DNA of 64,000 nucleotides from Rhodococcus sp. ABRD24 (GTDB lineage Bacteria > Actinomycetota > Actinomycetes > Mycobacteriales > Mycobacteriaceae), in contig NZ_CP035319.1 in the NCBI RefSeq assembly GCF_004328705.1, positions 3,906,001 to 3,970,000 on the forward strand. Direction: 5' to 3'. Made by a program: the position numbers and the translations under genes. The notes beneath the pieces are model-generated. The model ran no database searches. It saw only the letters and a list, made by a program, of their open reading frames with translations, and was not told where the DNA came from. Of this stretch, positions 1-8,176 are shown one piece after another (position 1 is the stretch's first letter; each line of letters starts with the position of its first letter).

Positions 1-635
1 GAGACCATCGCGAAGACATACGCGAGAACGAGGATGCCGAGGCACCAGGCGAGAGCGACCCATATTTCACCGCCGACCGATCGTTCCCCAAACAGATCCT
101 GGATCGTGTTGACGATCGACGTTACCGGCTGATTCTCGGCGAAGACGCGCACGGGACCGGGCATGGAGTTCGTGGGGACGAAAGCAGAGCTGATGAACGG
201 CAGGAAGATCAGCGGGTAGGAGAAGGCGCTGGCACCTTCCACGGACTTCGCTGTCAGGCCGGCGATGACTGCGAGCCAGGTGAGTGCCAGGGTGAACAGC
301 GCCAGGATTCCGGCAACAGCGAGCCAGGCCAGCAGGTTTGCCGATGTGCGGAATCCCATGACGAGGGCGACGAGCACAATGATCGCGACCGACAGCATGT
401 TGGAAACCAGCGAGGTCAGAACGTGCGCCCACAGTACTGACGATCGGGCGATCGGCATGGACTGGAACCGCTCGAAAATGCCGCTCTTCGTATCGGTGAA
501 CAACCGGACGGCCGTGTACGCGATGCCCGACGCGATTGCGATCAGCATGATCCCCGGTAGCAGGTAATTGACGTAGTTGTCGGTGTCCGTCCTTATCGCG
601 TGAGTAGTGGAAGGGCAAGCCCGTTGTGTGATCAC
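1..635 (-). CDS. ABC-2 type (DrrB-like) transporter permease, cut by the window edge and apparently 5'-truncated
   Basis: Membrane permease of the daunorubicin/lipid exporter family. The translation has several hydrophobic segments and the family hallmarks DNYVNYLLPGIM, KSGIFERFQSMPIARS and ENQPVTSIVNTIQDLF. The start chosen is GTG at 635, whose GTGA overlaps the stop of the upstream acyltransferase gene, so the two are probably translationally coupled. Homologues have about 50-60 residues, including a first membrane helix, ahead of the DNYVNYLLPGI motif; here only about 20 unrelated residues precede it and neither other frame restores a helix. The 5' end may therefore have been lost. The C-terminus lies beyond base 1. 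An ATPase partner would be expected further left. Family call is sure; functionality is not. Confidence 0.8.
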   Translation of the reverse strand, partial: MITQRACPSTTHAIRTDTDNYVNYLLPGIMLIAIASGIAYTAVRLFTDTKSGIFERFQSMPIARSSVLWAHVLTSLVSNMLSVAIIVLVALVMGFRTSANLLAWLAVAGILALFTLALTWLAVIAGLTAKSVEGASAFSYPLIFLPFISSAFVPTNSMPGPVRVFAENQPVTSIVNTIQDLFGERSVGGEIWVALAWCLGILVLAYVFAMV

Positions 636-1906
636 CACAACCGCGGCGACAGCCCCCACCTTGCGAGTCCCGCGACGGCGATCTCGCGAAGTCGGCCGGG
701 GTCTGTGAAGTACGTGGGATCGATCCCGACGAGTGACAACGTGTAAGTGTGGCCGTTCGAGCACAGGTACGCGGACAGCCGGGTGGTGGTGCCTGCTGCG
801 CGATCGGTGGTGAGTCTCGGATGCATTGCCCGGGTGGCCACTCCGGTGGTTCGGTACGGACCGAGCCTTGCCAGCGAATCCGGCAGCCGGCCGATGTTCG
901 AGCACAGCGCGTCGCGTTCGCCCGCTCCCGCCGTCAGATGGTGGGCGAGCCGATCGGGAAGTAGTTGGGAGATCTCCTCGGGGAACCCGGCAGGTGCCCC
1001 CATTGGCCGGCGCGAAAACGCGGCGCGGCTCGCGTCACGGATCTCGGAAAGCGAATCATCTGGTTTTGCAACCACTTCGGCGATGACCATGGCGTTGTGC
1101 ACGCTGTCGGAGGTGCGAGCGTCCACGGGGACGCTGATGTGCAGCGGCATCGGCACACCGGCCGCGTCCGCGATCTCGGTGACGACTGCGATGAACAAGC
1201 CGTTCGGCGTGCCTTCGTGCTCGGCTGCCACCGAATCCCATGCCGGCACGTCGATGTCGAGGATCGCGTTGCACGTCGAGGTCGGAGCATGCGCCGTCTC
1301 CGGCCGCGGTTTCGGCGTCGCGTCCGCGAAATCGCGCACCTCCTGACGGCGACGGGCCGAGAAGACCAGGGCCGCCGTCGCGGCGGCGCCCCGGCCGAGC
1401 ACCGTGCCCACCATGCGGGCCGCGTCGGCGACGTCCGACGTACGTTCCGGCGGCGGGCTGGGGATGTGTCCGGTCAGCGCGGCGTCCACCGCGCCGACGA
1501 GGCCGCGTGCGTCGGCGATGACGTGCGAGCACACCAGTGAGATCACGGTGCCTCCGCCGACGACGGGCACGGCCGACAGCGCCCAGCCGGGCCCGCGCTC
1601 GGGGTCGACGTCGGTGTGGGCCTGCGCATCGGCCCAACGCACCACATCGCCGGGCGCGATCGGATCCATGTCCATGCGCAGCGGATGGGCGTCGGCGCTC
1701 GGCTCCCACCGCGGGCGGGCGCCGGGCACGCGAGGGCGAACGACCCGACGGGCCAGTGCGCCCCGGGTCAGCGCAGCGTGCACCGATTCGAGCACCGCGG
1801 CGTCCACGACATCCGCCGCGCGCAACAGTCCCTGCATCACGATCGGGAGCCCGTAGCCGTGATGCCTGCGCAGGAAGATCTCGTCCACCACGGTCAAACG
1901 ATCCAT
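632..1906 (-). CDS. Condensation/acyltransferase-fold protein (PapA/WS-DGAT-like)
   Basis: Protein of 424 residues resembling CoA-dependent acyltransferases of the condensation-domain superfamily (PapA, wax ester synthase/DGAT). The active-site HxxxD signature is visible as SHVIADARG, with His128 and Asp132; the Gly that usually follows Asp is Ala. The N-terminal LTVVDEIFLRRHHGYG resembles the start of WS/DGAT and PapA proteins, and the C-terminal half has the expected NAMV...VPVDAR-type strand motifs. No signal peptide. Its stop overlaps the GTG of the DrrB-like permease gene, an arrangement that recalls drrABC-papA5 of the phthiocerol lipid locus. A role in making or modifying an exported lipid is inference; substrate unknown. 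Confidence 0.6.
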   Translation of the reverse strand: MDRLTVVDEIFLRRHHGYGLPIVMQGLLRAADVVDAAVLESVHAALTRGALARRVVRPRVPGARPRWEPSADAHPLRMDMDPIAPGDVVRWADAQAHTDVDPERGPGWALSAVPVVGGGTVISLVCSHVIADARGLVGAVDAALTGHIPSPPPERTSDVADAARMVGTVLGRGAAATAALVFSARRRQEVRDFADATPKPRPETAHAPTSTCNAILDIDVPAWDSVAAEHEGTPNGLFIAVVTEIADAAGVPMPLHISVPVDARTSDSVHNAMVIAEVVAKPDDSLSEIRDASRAAFSRRPMGAPAGFPEEISQLLPDRLAHHLTAGAGERDALCSNIGRLPDSLARLGPYRTTGVATRAMHPRLTTDRAAGTTTRLSAYLCSNGHTYTLSLVGIDPTYFTDPGRLREIAVAGLARWGLSPRLW

Positions 1907-1956
1907 GGGAACCGACGTTACCGCGAGACTTGGAGGTAGATCGGGGAGTGGCCGCC

Positions 1957-2721
1957 TCAGTCGCCGAACCGACCGTGCCTGCCCTCACCGGCTGCGAATC
2001 GCGCGGCCCCGGTGAGGGCGTCGACCGTCACCGCCACCATGCCGTGCCGGAATTCGGCAGACAGCGCGTCGTCCTCCCCGAGACCCTCCTGCTCGAGCAG
2101 CGACATCCGGTCCTCCCGTAGACAAGTCTGCGGGAACCCGGCCAGTTCGGCCGCCAGTTTCTCGGCCTCCGCGCGCGCCCGCCCGTGCGGGACCACGCGG
2201 TTGACCAGGCCGATCGCGAGCGCCTCGTCGGCGTCGACCGCGCGTCCGGTGAGAACGAGATCCATCGCCCGGCTGGCGCCGATGAGGCGCGGGAGCCGCA
2301 CCGTGCCGCCGTCGATGAGGGGAACGCCCCACCGTCGGCAGAAGACGCCGAAGACACTGTCCGACTCGGCGATACGGAGGTCGGACCACAGCGCCAGTTC
2401 GAGTCCGCCGGCGACGGCGTGACCGGAGATCGCGGCGATCACGGGTTTCGACAGCTGCATTCGGGTCGGCCCCATCGGGCCGTCCCCGTCGGGTGTGATG
2501 TGGTTGGAGCGGTCCGTGCCGAGTGCCTTCAGGTCGGCACCCGCGCAGAACGTGCCGCCCTCGCCCCACAGCACCGCGACCGCGGCGTCGGGGTCGTTGT
2601 CGAACTCTCGGAAGGCATCGGCCAGCGCCGCGGCCGTCGGTCCGTCGACTGCGTTGCGCGCTTTGGACCTCGACAGCACGACGGTGGTGACGGGCCCGGT
2701 CTTCTCGCTGCGCACCGGCAT
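1957..2721 (-). CDS. Enoyl-CoA hydratase/isomerase (crotonase) family protein
   Basis: Crotonase-fold enzyme of 254 residues, near the usual 255-265. The two oxyanion-hole segments are clear: GTFCAGADLKAL around residues 56-67 and HAVAGGLELALWSDLRIA around 100-117. The loop that carries the second catalytic acid in true hydratases reads RRWGVPLIDGGTVRLPRLIG, a variant common in mycobacterial EchA paralogues, so hydratase, isomerase or another acyl-CoA reaction cannot be told apart. It probably acts on fatty or aromatic acyl-CoA in the cytoplasm. A TetR gene is divergent 77 bp away and is the likely regulator. Confidence 0.85.
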   Translation of the reverse strand: MPVRSEKTGPVTTVVLSRSKARNAVDGPTAAALADAFREFDNDPDAAVAVLWGEGGTFCAGADLKALGTDRSNHITPDGDGPMGPTRMQLSKPVIAAISGHAVAGGLELALWSDLRIAESDSVFGVFCRRWGVPLIDGGTVRLPRLIGASRAMDLVLTGRAVDADEALAIGLVNRVVPHGRARAEAEKLAAELAGFPQTCLREDRMSLLEQEGLGEDDALSAEFRHGMVAVTVDALTGAARFAAGEGRHGRFGD

Positions 2722-2798
2722 GGTTCGACGCTACCCGCGGACGGCGTGGCGAATGGGCTGAATAGAGGCTTCACCGCTATGCCTGGTTCACTACCACC

Positions 2799-3407
2799 AT
2801 GGCCTACCGCCGAACCCCCGCCGTCGAAGCGCGCCTCGCGGCCCAGCGCGAGACCATCTTCCAGGCCGCGGTCGCTGTGCTGTCCGAGCAGGGATACCAG
2901 GGTCTGACGATCGCGGCCGTCGCCACCCGCGCCGGGGTCGCGACCGGCAGTGTGTACACCCACTTCTCGGGCAAGTCGGATTTGGTGGTGGCAGTGTTCC
3001 GGGAGATTGTCGGCCGCGAGGTGGCCGCCGTGAACACCGCCGCGGGCCCGGGGAGATCAGCCGCGGCCCGGATCTCGGCGGTGATCGAGACCTTCGGCGG
3101 GCGTGCCATGAAGAACCCGAAACTTGCCTACACGCTGCTCGCCGAACCAGTGGATGCTGCCGTCGACGCCGAGCGGCTCGTCTTCCGTCGCACCTTCGCC
3201 GACGCCTTCGCCGCGGCCGTCGCGGACGGGGTGGCCGACGGCGAACTCGGGCCCCAGAATGTGCCGCTCGTCGCGGCCTCCCTCGTCGGTGCCACCGCCG
3301 AGGTCCTTACCGGGCCCCTTGCGGCAGGGGGCAGTGATCCTGCCGTCCTCCACGACCTCGTCCGCTTCGCCCTCACCGCCGTCGGCTGTCCTCCCGAGGC
3401 GCGTTGA
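2799..3407 (+). CDS. TetR/AcrR family transcriptional regulator
   Basis: Regulator of 202 residues with a standard N-terminal TetR helix-turn-helix: AAVAVLSEQGYQGLTIAAVA followed by the recognition helix region GVATGSVYTHFSGKSDLV (roughly residues 24-65). The C-terminal 130 residues are an all-helical ligand and dimerisation domain without a recognisable ligand signature. It is divergent from the crotonase gene, so autoregulation and control of that gene through the 77-bp shared region is the simplest model. No clear palindrome was found in that region. Confidence 0.9.
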   Translation: MAYRRTPAVEARLAAQRETIFQAAVAVLSEQGYQGLTIAAVATRAGVATGSVYTHFSGKSDLVVAVFREIVGREVAAVNTAAGPGRSAAARISAVIETFGGRAMKNPKLAYTLLAEPVDAAVDAERLVFRRTFADAFAAAVADGVADGELGPQNVPLVAASLVGATAEVLTGPLAAGGSDPAVLHDLVRFALTAVGCPPEAR

Positions 3408-3472
3408 GCTGCGCGTTTGCGAGGCAGGCGCATACTGGGGAACAGCACGGTTCGGACGCACGGAGCATGATC

Positions 3473-4273
3473 ATGTTGGTCGATACACGATGGAGCGCCT
3501 GGGGCGAAGAGATCGAAGTACAGGTCACCGAGGCGGCGGCCCTGAGCGCGGCGGTGGGCCGGGTGGGCAGGATGCTCGACGAGGTGGAAGCCGCCTGTAG
3601 TTTGCAGCGCGGTGACGCCGAGATCCATGCGGTGAACCTCGCACAGGGGCTTCCGGTACGGGTGAGTGTCCGGCTCGCGGGTCTGCTGCGCTCGGCGTTG
3701 TGGGTGGCCCGGATGACTGACGGCTCCGTGAGCCCCGTCGCGATCGAGGAGCCGCCGACCGGTGTCCCGTCGATCCATCCTGAGCCGACCTTCGCCGACG
3801 TGCAGATCGACGACGACACCGTCCTCGCTCCGTGGGGTGTCTCGTTCGACATCAGCGATACCGCGAAGGCGGATACCGCGGACCGGGCGGCGGAGCTGGT
3901 GGCGAGCGAACTCGAGTGCGGTGTCCTGGTCCGGATCGGCGGCGCCATCGCGACCGCGGGCCACTGTCCGGCCGGCGGTTGGCAGGTGACCGTGCCCGGC
4001 GATGGAGGAATCGAGCTACCGGCTGGTGCGTCGATGTCCTCGGTCAGCGCGGGGAGGGTTTTCCACGGGCGCGAAGCGCTCAGCGGCGAGTGGGATCAGG
4101 TGTCGGTGGTGGCGGGCGACGCCCTGTGGGCGTACGCGGCGAGCTCCGCCGCCATCGTGCGCGGGTTGGGCGCGGTGCCGTGGCTCGAACAGCACGATCT
4201 GGCAGCCCGCCTGGTCGACAATTCGGGCCGGGTGTACACCACGCGCAGCTGGAGTCATCCGCACGCGGCGTGA
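3473..4273 (+). CDS. ApbE-family (FAD:protein FMN transferase-like) protein, degenerate active site
   Basis: ApbE proteins transfer FMN from FAD to a Thr of flavoproteins. Family features seen: N-terminal VDTRWSAWG, the DAEIHAVN segment, ARMTDGSVSPV, and the weakly kept FDISDTAKADTADRAAEL and VRIGGAIATAG (normally DLGGIAKGYAVD and NLGGD). In the C-terminal metal-binding motif, usually (S/T)DALSTA, this protein has GDALWAYA: the Asp is present but the Thr is Ala. Start: a GGAG sits 7 nt before ATG 3473; an ATG at 3467 and a TTG at 3404 overlapping the tetR stop are possible. Length (266) is short for the family. It may be a divergent or inactive member. Confidence 0.7.
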   Translation: MLVDTRWSAWGEEIEVQVTEAAALSAAVGRVGRMLDEVEAACSLQRGDAEIHAVNLAQGLPVRVSVRLAGLLRSALWVARMTDGSVSPVAIEEPPTGVPSIHPEPTFADVQIDDDTVLAPWGVSFDISDTAKADTADRAAELVASELECGVLVRIGGAIATAGHCPAGGWQVTVPGDGGIELPAGASMSSVSAGRVFHGREALSGEWDQVSVVAGDALWAYAASSAAIVRGLGAVPWLEQHDLAARLVDNSGRVYTTRSWSHPHAA

Positions 4274-4288
4274 GACTTGCGCATCGCG

Positions 4289-5938
4289 TCAGACAGTGCG
4301 GCCACGCCGTCCGCGGTACCAGCGGACCAGCGCATCGGTCGACGAATCATCCAGTTGCGGAGGTGCATCCGGTGAGGTGAGCACCGGGCCGAGTTCGAGG
4401 GCCTGCGCCTTGCCGAGTTCCACGCCCCACTGGTCGAACGAGTCGATGCCCCAGATCACGCCCGCGACGAACACCTGGTGCTCGTACAGGGCGATCAGCT
4501 GGCCGACGACCGCCGGGGTGAGCCTCGGCGCCATGATCGTCGTCGACGGGCGGTTTCCGGGCATCACCTTGTGCGGCACGAGTTCCGCTGCGGTTCCTTC
4601 GGCGGCGATCTCCTCGGCCGTCTTGCCGAACGCGAGCACCTTCGTCTGCGCGAACAGATTGCTCATCAGCAGGTCGTGCATGCTGCCGGTGCCATCGGCC
4701 GTCGGCAGGTCGTCGGTGGGCTCGGCGAACCCGATGAAATCGGCCGGCACCAGTCGGGTGCCCTGGTGGAGTAACTGGTAGAAGGCGTGCTGGCCGTTGG
4801 TACCGGGCTCGCCCCAGAAGATCTCACCGGTCTTGGTCGTCACCGGTGAGCCGTCGGCCCGCACCGATTTGCCGTTGGATTCCATCGTCAGCTGCTGCAG
4901 GTACGCGGCGAACCGGGCGAGATCGTTCGAGTACGGAAGCACGGCACGCGATTCGGCGTCGAAGAAGCTCGAGTACCAGACGCCGATCAGCCCCAGCAGG
5001 ACCGGTGCGTTGCGCTCGAGCGGTGCGGTCCGGAAGTGCTCGTCGATCGTGTGGAAGCCGTCCAGGAACTCGGCGAACCGTTCCTTGCCGATGACCGCCA
5101 TCACCGACAGGCCGATCGCCGAATCCACCGAGTAGCGTCCGCCGACCCAGTCCCAGAACCCGAACATGTTGGCGGTGTCGATGCCGAACGCCGCAACCCG
5201 TTTCGCATGTGTGGACACCGCGACGAAATGCCTGGGCACCGCGGTCTCGCCGAGTTCGTCGACCAGCCAGCGTCGTGCCGCCGAGGCATTGCTGAGGGTC
5301 TCGAGCGTCGAGAATGTCTTGGACGCGACGACGAACAGCGTGGTAGCCGGGTCGAGATCGGCGAGCGCCGCCACCAGGTCCGACGGGTCGACATTGGAGA
5401 CGAACCGCGCCGAGATGCCGGCGTCCGCGTAGTGACGCAACGCGCCGCACACCATCACCGGTCCCAGATCGGAGCCGCCGATGCCGATGTTGACGACCGT
5501 GCGGATCTGTTCGCCGGTGGCGCCGCGCCACTGGCCGGACCGCAAGCGATCGGTGAACTCGCCCATCCGGCGCAATACCTCGTGCACGTCGGCGACGACA
5601 TCCTGGCCGTCGACTGTCAGCTGCGCGTCGGCGGGCAGGCGCAGCGCGGTGTGCAGCACCGCGCGGTCCTCCGAGGTGTTGATGTGCGCGCCCGTGAACA
5701 TGTCGTCACGGCGTTCCTCGACATGTGCGGCGCGGGCGAGTTCCACCAGCAGGCCCAGGGTTTCGCGGGTCACTCGATGCTTGCTGTAGTCGATGTAGAG
5801 GTCGCCGGCCGTCACGGTCAGTTCGGTGCCGCGATCGGGATCCTGGGCGAACAGGTCTCGCAAATGGGCAGATTCGATCACACGATGATGCGCATCCAAG
5901 TTCTGCCAGGCTGCGGTACCGGTGATGTCTGTGCTCAT
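4289..5938 (-). CDS. pgi: Glucose-6-phosphate isomerase
   Basis: Cytoplasmic enzyme interconverting glucose-6-phosphate and fructose-6-phosphate in glycolysis/gluconeogenesis. The 549-residue length is typical. Strong signatures include [41 protein letters not shown], the NGKSVRADG stretch and the C-terminal [14 protein letters not shown]. It ends 15 bp from the convergent ApbE-like gene and is divergent from the semialdehyde dehydrogenase gene. It corresponds to Rv0946c at the start of the backbone shared with M. tuberculosis. No clear Shine-Dalgarno precedes the ATG. Confidence 0.98.
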   Translation of the reverse strand: MSTDITGTAAWQNLDAHHRVIESAHLRDLFAQDPDRGTELTVTAGDLYIDYSKHRVTRETLGLLVELARAAHVEERRDDMFTGAHINTSEDRAVLHTALRLPADAQLTVDGQDVVADVHEVLRRMGEFTDRLRSGQWRGATGEQIRTVVNIGIGGSDLGPVMVCGALRHYADAGISARFVSNVDPSDLVAALADLDPATTLFVVASKTFSTLETLSNASAARRWLVDELGETAVPRHFVAVSTHAKRVAAFGIDTANMFGFWDWVGGRYSVDSAIGLSVMAVIGKERFAEFLDGFHTIDEHFRTAPLERNAPVLLGLIGVWYSSFFDAESRAVLPYSNDLARFAAYLQQLTMESNGKSVRADGSPVTTKTGEIFWGEPGTNGQHAFYQLLHQGTRLVPADFIGFAEPTDDLPTADGTGSMHDLLMSNLFAQTKVLAFGKTAEEIAAEGTAAELVPHKVMPGNRPSTTIMAPRLTPAVVGQLIALYEHQVFVAGVIWGIDSFDQWGVELGKAQALELGPVLTSPDAPPQLDDSSTDALVRWYRGRRGRTV

Positions 5939-6017
5939 AGATGGGCAGCTTAGTGGCCGAGCGCACGATTGCCGCTGTGACTCTCACTGAGTGAAGTGTC
6001 GGCGCATGATGGGAAGT

Positions 6018-7469
6018 ATGAACCAAGCCGAGTTGATTCGTGCCGTTCCCACCAAACTGTGGATTGGTGGCACACCCGTCGATGCCGAGAACGGTGCCAC
6101 GTTCCCCGTCCGAGATCCCGCGACCGGTGAGATCCTCACCGAGGTTGCCGATGCCAGTCCTGCCGACGCCGTCAAGGCGCTCGACGCCGCGGCTGTCGCC
6201 CAGCGCGACTGGGCCGCCACGCCCGCCCGCGAACGCAGCGAACTGCTGCGCTCGGTGTTCGAGACGATCACCGCCCGCGCCGAGACGTTCGCTCAGCTGA
6301 TGACCCTCGAGATGGGCAAGGCACTGCCCGAGAGCCGCGCTGAGGTGAAGTACGGGGCCGAGTTCTTCCGATGGTTCGCCGAGGAGGCCGTCCGGATGGA
6401 AGGCCGCTATCAGGCCGCGCCCGCCGGCAATGGGCGCATCCTCGTCAGCAAGCAGCCCGTCGGCCCGTGTCTGGCGATCACACCGTGGAACTTCCCGCTC
6501 GCAATGGGTACCCGCAAGATCGGGCCCGCGCTCGCCGCCGGTTGCACGATGATCGTCAAGCCCGCCTCCGAAACGCCACTGACGATGCTCGCGCTCGCCG
6601 AGCTGTTCGTCGAGGCCGGGTTGCCACAGGGTGTGCTGTCGGTCCTGCCCACATCCCGTTCGAGCGCCGTGACCGAACCGCTGCTCAGCGACCCGCGGCT
6701 GCGCAAGCTCACGTTCACCGGATCCACCGCGGTGGGGCGGCTGCTCGTCGAGAGGTCGGCGAAGGGCTTGCTGCGCACATCGATGGAGCTCGGTGGCAAT
6801 GCTCCGTTCGTCGTGTTCGACGACGCCGATGTCGACGCCGCGGTCGACGGGGCCATGCTCGCGAAGCTGCGCAACGGCGGCGAGGCGTGCACGGCTGCAA
6901 ACCGCTTCCACGTCGCGAACGCCGTCCGGGAGGAGTTCACCGCGAAGCTCACCGAACGCATGGCAGCAGCGAAACTGGGCCCCGGTATCGACCCTGACAC
7001 AACCCTCGGGCCGTTGATCAACGCGGATCAGCTCGCGACGGTCTCCGAACTTGTGGCCGACGCTGTAGAGGCCGGTGCGCAGGTACTGATCGGCGGCAGG
7101 GCACCCGGCGGGCCGGGGTGGTTCTACCCCGCGACCGTCCTCACCGACGTTCCAGCGTCCGCGCGAATCCTGCGTGAGGAGGTGTTCGGCCCGGTCGCCG
7201 CGATCACCGGCTTCGACACCGAGGAGGAGGGCGTCGCTGCGGCGAACGACACCGAGTTCGGCCTCGCCGCCTACATCTACACGCAGAGCCTGGACCGGGC
7301 GCTGCGCGTATCCGACGCTCTCGAAGTCGGCATGGTAGGCGTCAACCGTGGCGTCATCTCCGATACGGCCGCGCCGTTCGGGGGCGTCAAATCGTCCGGA
7401 TTCGGCCGGGAGGGTGGCAGCGAGGGTATCGCGGAGTACCTCGAGACCAAGTACATCGCACTGACCTGA
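6018..7469 (+). CDS. gabD: NAD(P)-dependent succinate-semialdehyde dehydrogenase (aldehyde dehydrogenase family)
   Basis: Aldehyde dehydrogenase superfamily member of 483 residues. Catalytic elements are visible: general-base Glu in SMELGGNAPFVV and nucleophilic Cys in NGGEACTAANRFHV, plus the cofactor stretch ITPWNFPLAMGTRKIGPAL and the C-terminal PFGGVKSSGFGREGG. The MELGGNAPF and GGEACTAANR variants are those of the GabD class, so oxidation of succinate semialdehyde to succinate is likely but not certain. Start ATG 6018 has GGGAAG just upstream; in-frame ATGs at 6006 and 6009 are alternatives. A strong hairpin follows the gene. Confidence 0.85.
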   Translation: MNQAELIRAVPTKLWIGGTPVDAENGATFPVRDPATGEILTEVADASPADAVKALDAAAVAQRDWAATPARERSELLRSVFETITARAETFAQLMTLEMGKALPESRAEVKYGAEFFRWFAEEAVRMEGRYQAAPAGNGRILVSKQPVGPCLAITPWNFPLAMGTRKIGPALAAGCTMIVKPASETPLTMLALAELFVEAGLPQGVLSVLPTSRSSAVTEPLLSDPRLRKLTFTGSTAVGRLLVERSAKGLLRTSMELGGNAPFVVFDDADVDAAVDGAMLAKLRNGGEACTAANRFHVANAVREEFTAKLTERMAAAKLGPGIDPDTTLGPLINADQLATVSELVADAVEAGAQVLIGGRAPGGPGWFYPATVLTDVPASARILREEVFGPVAAITGFDTEEEGVAAANDTEFGLAAYIYTQSLDRALRVSDALEVGMVGVNRGVISDTAAPFGGVKSSGFGREGGSEGIAEYLETKYIALT

Positions 7470-7480
7470 GCCTGACAGAC

Positions 7481-7515
7481 GCGAACCGCCCGGTCTCGAT
7501 GACCGGGCGGTTCGC
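7481..7515. terminator. Bidirectional intrinsic-type terminator hairpin
   Basis: Perfect 14-bp inverted repeat (arm GCGAACCGCCCGGT) with a 7-nt loop, 11 bp after the dehydrogenase stop and 23 bp before the end of the convergent chorismate mutase gene. It lacks a long T-run, as is common in high-GC actinobacteria. Confidence 0.75.
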
Positions 7516-7538
7516 GCGTGAAGTTCGAGTGGGACAGG

Positions 7539-7838
7539 TCAGTGCCCCAGCCGACCGCGTCCGAGGCGCAGCAGCAGCATCGCGAGCGTGTGCCCTTCCT
7601 GGCCGAGCTCACTGAACCGCTCGAGCACCTTCATCTCACGGCTGTGCACCAGGCGGGGGCCACCGGACGCCATCCGGGTCCGGCCGATGATCTGGGACAC
7701 CTCGCTGCGACGCTTGACGGCCGCCAGGATCTCGGCATCGAGACGATCGATCTCCTTGCGGAGCTCGTCGATCTCGGCCTCGGTCGCAGGGACGGGGACG
7801 GGTGACTCGGATGAAGGAGTTGCGGTCGGACTGCTCAT
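7539..7838 (-). CDS. Chorismate mutase (AroQ type, Rv0948c-like)
   Basis: Small intracellular chorismate mutase of 99 residues that converts chorismate to prephenate for Phe/Tyr synthesis. The core ELRKEIDRLDAEILAAVKRR, the RMASGGPRLVHSREMKVLERF stretch and the C-terminal LLRLGRGRLGH match the M. tuberculosis enzyme Rv0948c, whose C-terminus mediates activation by DAHP synthase; that coupling is inferred here. No signal peptide, unlike the secreted Rv1885c type. GAGGAG lies 6 nt before the ATG. Position between pgi and uvrD1 matches M. tuberculosis. Confidence 0.93.
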   Translation of the reverse strand: MSSPTATPSSESPVPVPATEAEIDELRKEIDRLDAEILAAVKRRSEVSQIIGRTRMASGGPRLVHSREMKVLERFSELGQEGHTLAMLLLRLGRGRLGH

Positions 7839-8176
7839 TATCTTCTCCTCGTGTCGGAACTAGGATCGTCCGGGTTCCCTGGAGTCGTTACGGATCCGGG
7901 TCCAACTCACAAGAACGCCCCGGATCCGATGTGGACCTCGGGGCTCGCGGGTGATCAGGCCGCGGGCACCATCGGCCGGTGCCCGCTGGGGAATCGCCAA
8001 TGCTCGCGACTAGTGCGCCCCTGGGACGGACCCCGGAGAGGGCTCTGCGCGGCAATGATCATCGTTCCAGTTTGCCACGCAATCGGGGTCCGCCCAAGCA
8101 GAGGTGACAGCCTTCACCGCGAAGCCGATCGGGCAGCTGCCGGTGTGTCGGTATCCGCCGGTAGCGTAGACAGGCG
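7839..8176. other. 338-bp divergent intergenic region with two inverted repeats
   Basis: Lies between the divergent chorismate mutase and helicase genes. I see no credible ORF. It holds a 10-bp perfect inverted repeat (CGGATCCGGG at 7891-7900, its complement at 7919-7928, 18-nt spacer) and an 8-bp one (CGGGCACC at 7963-7970, complement at 7978-7985). Either could be a leader structure or regulatory site. Promoters for both genes must lie here but none was clear. Confidence 0.5.

Noticed and set aside
747..1540. Long plus-strand frames opposite the acyltransferase gene
   Set aside because: They are GC-rich antisense shadows with Arg/Ser/Ala-heavy sequence and no family similarity; the minus frame has the HxxxD motif.
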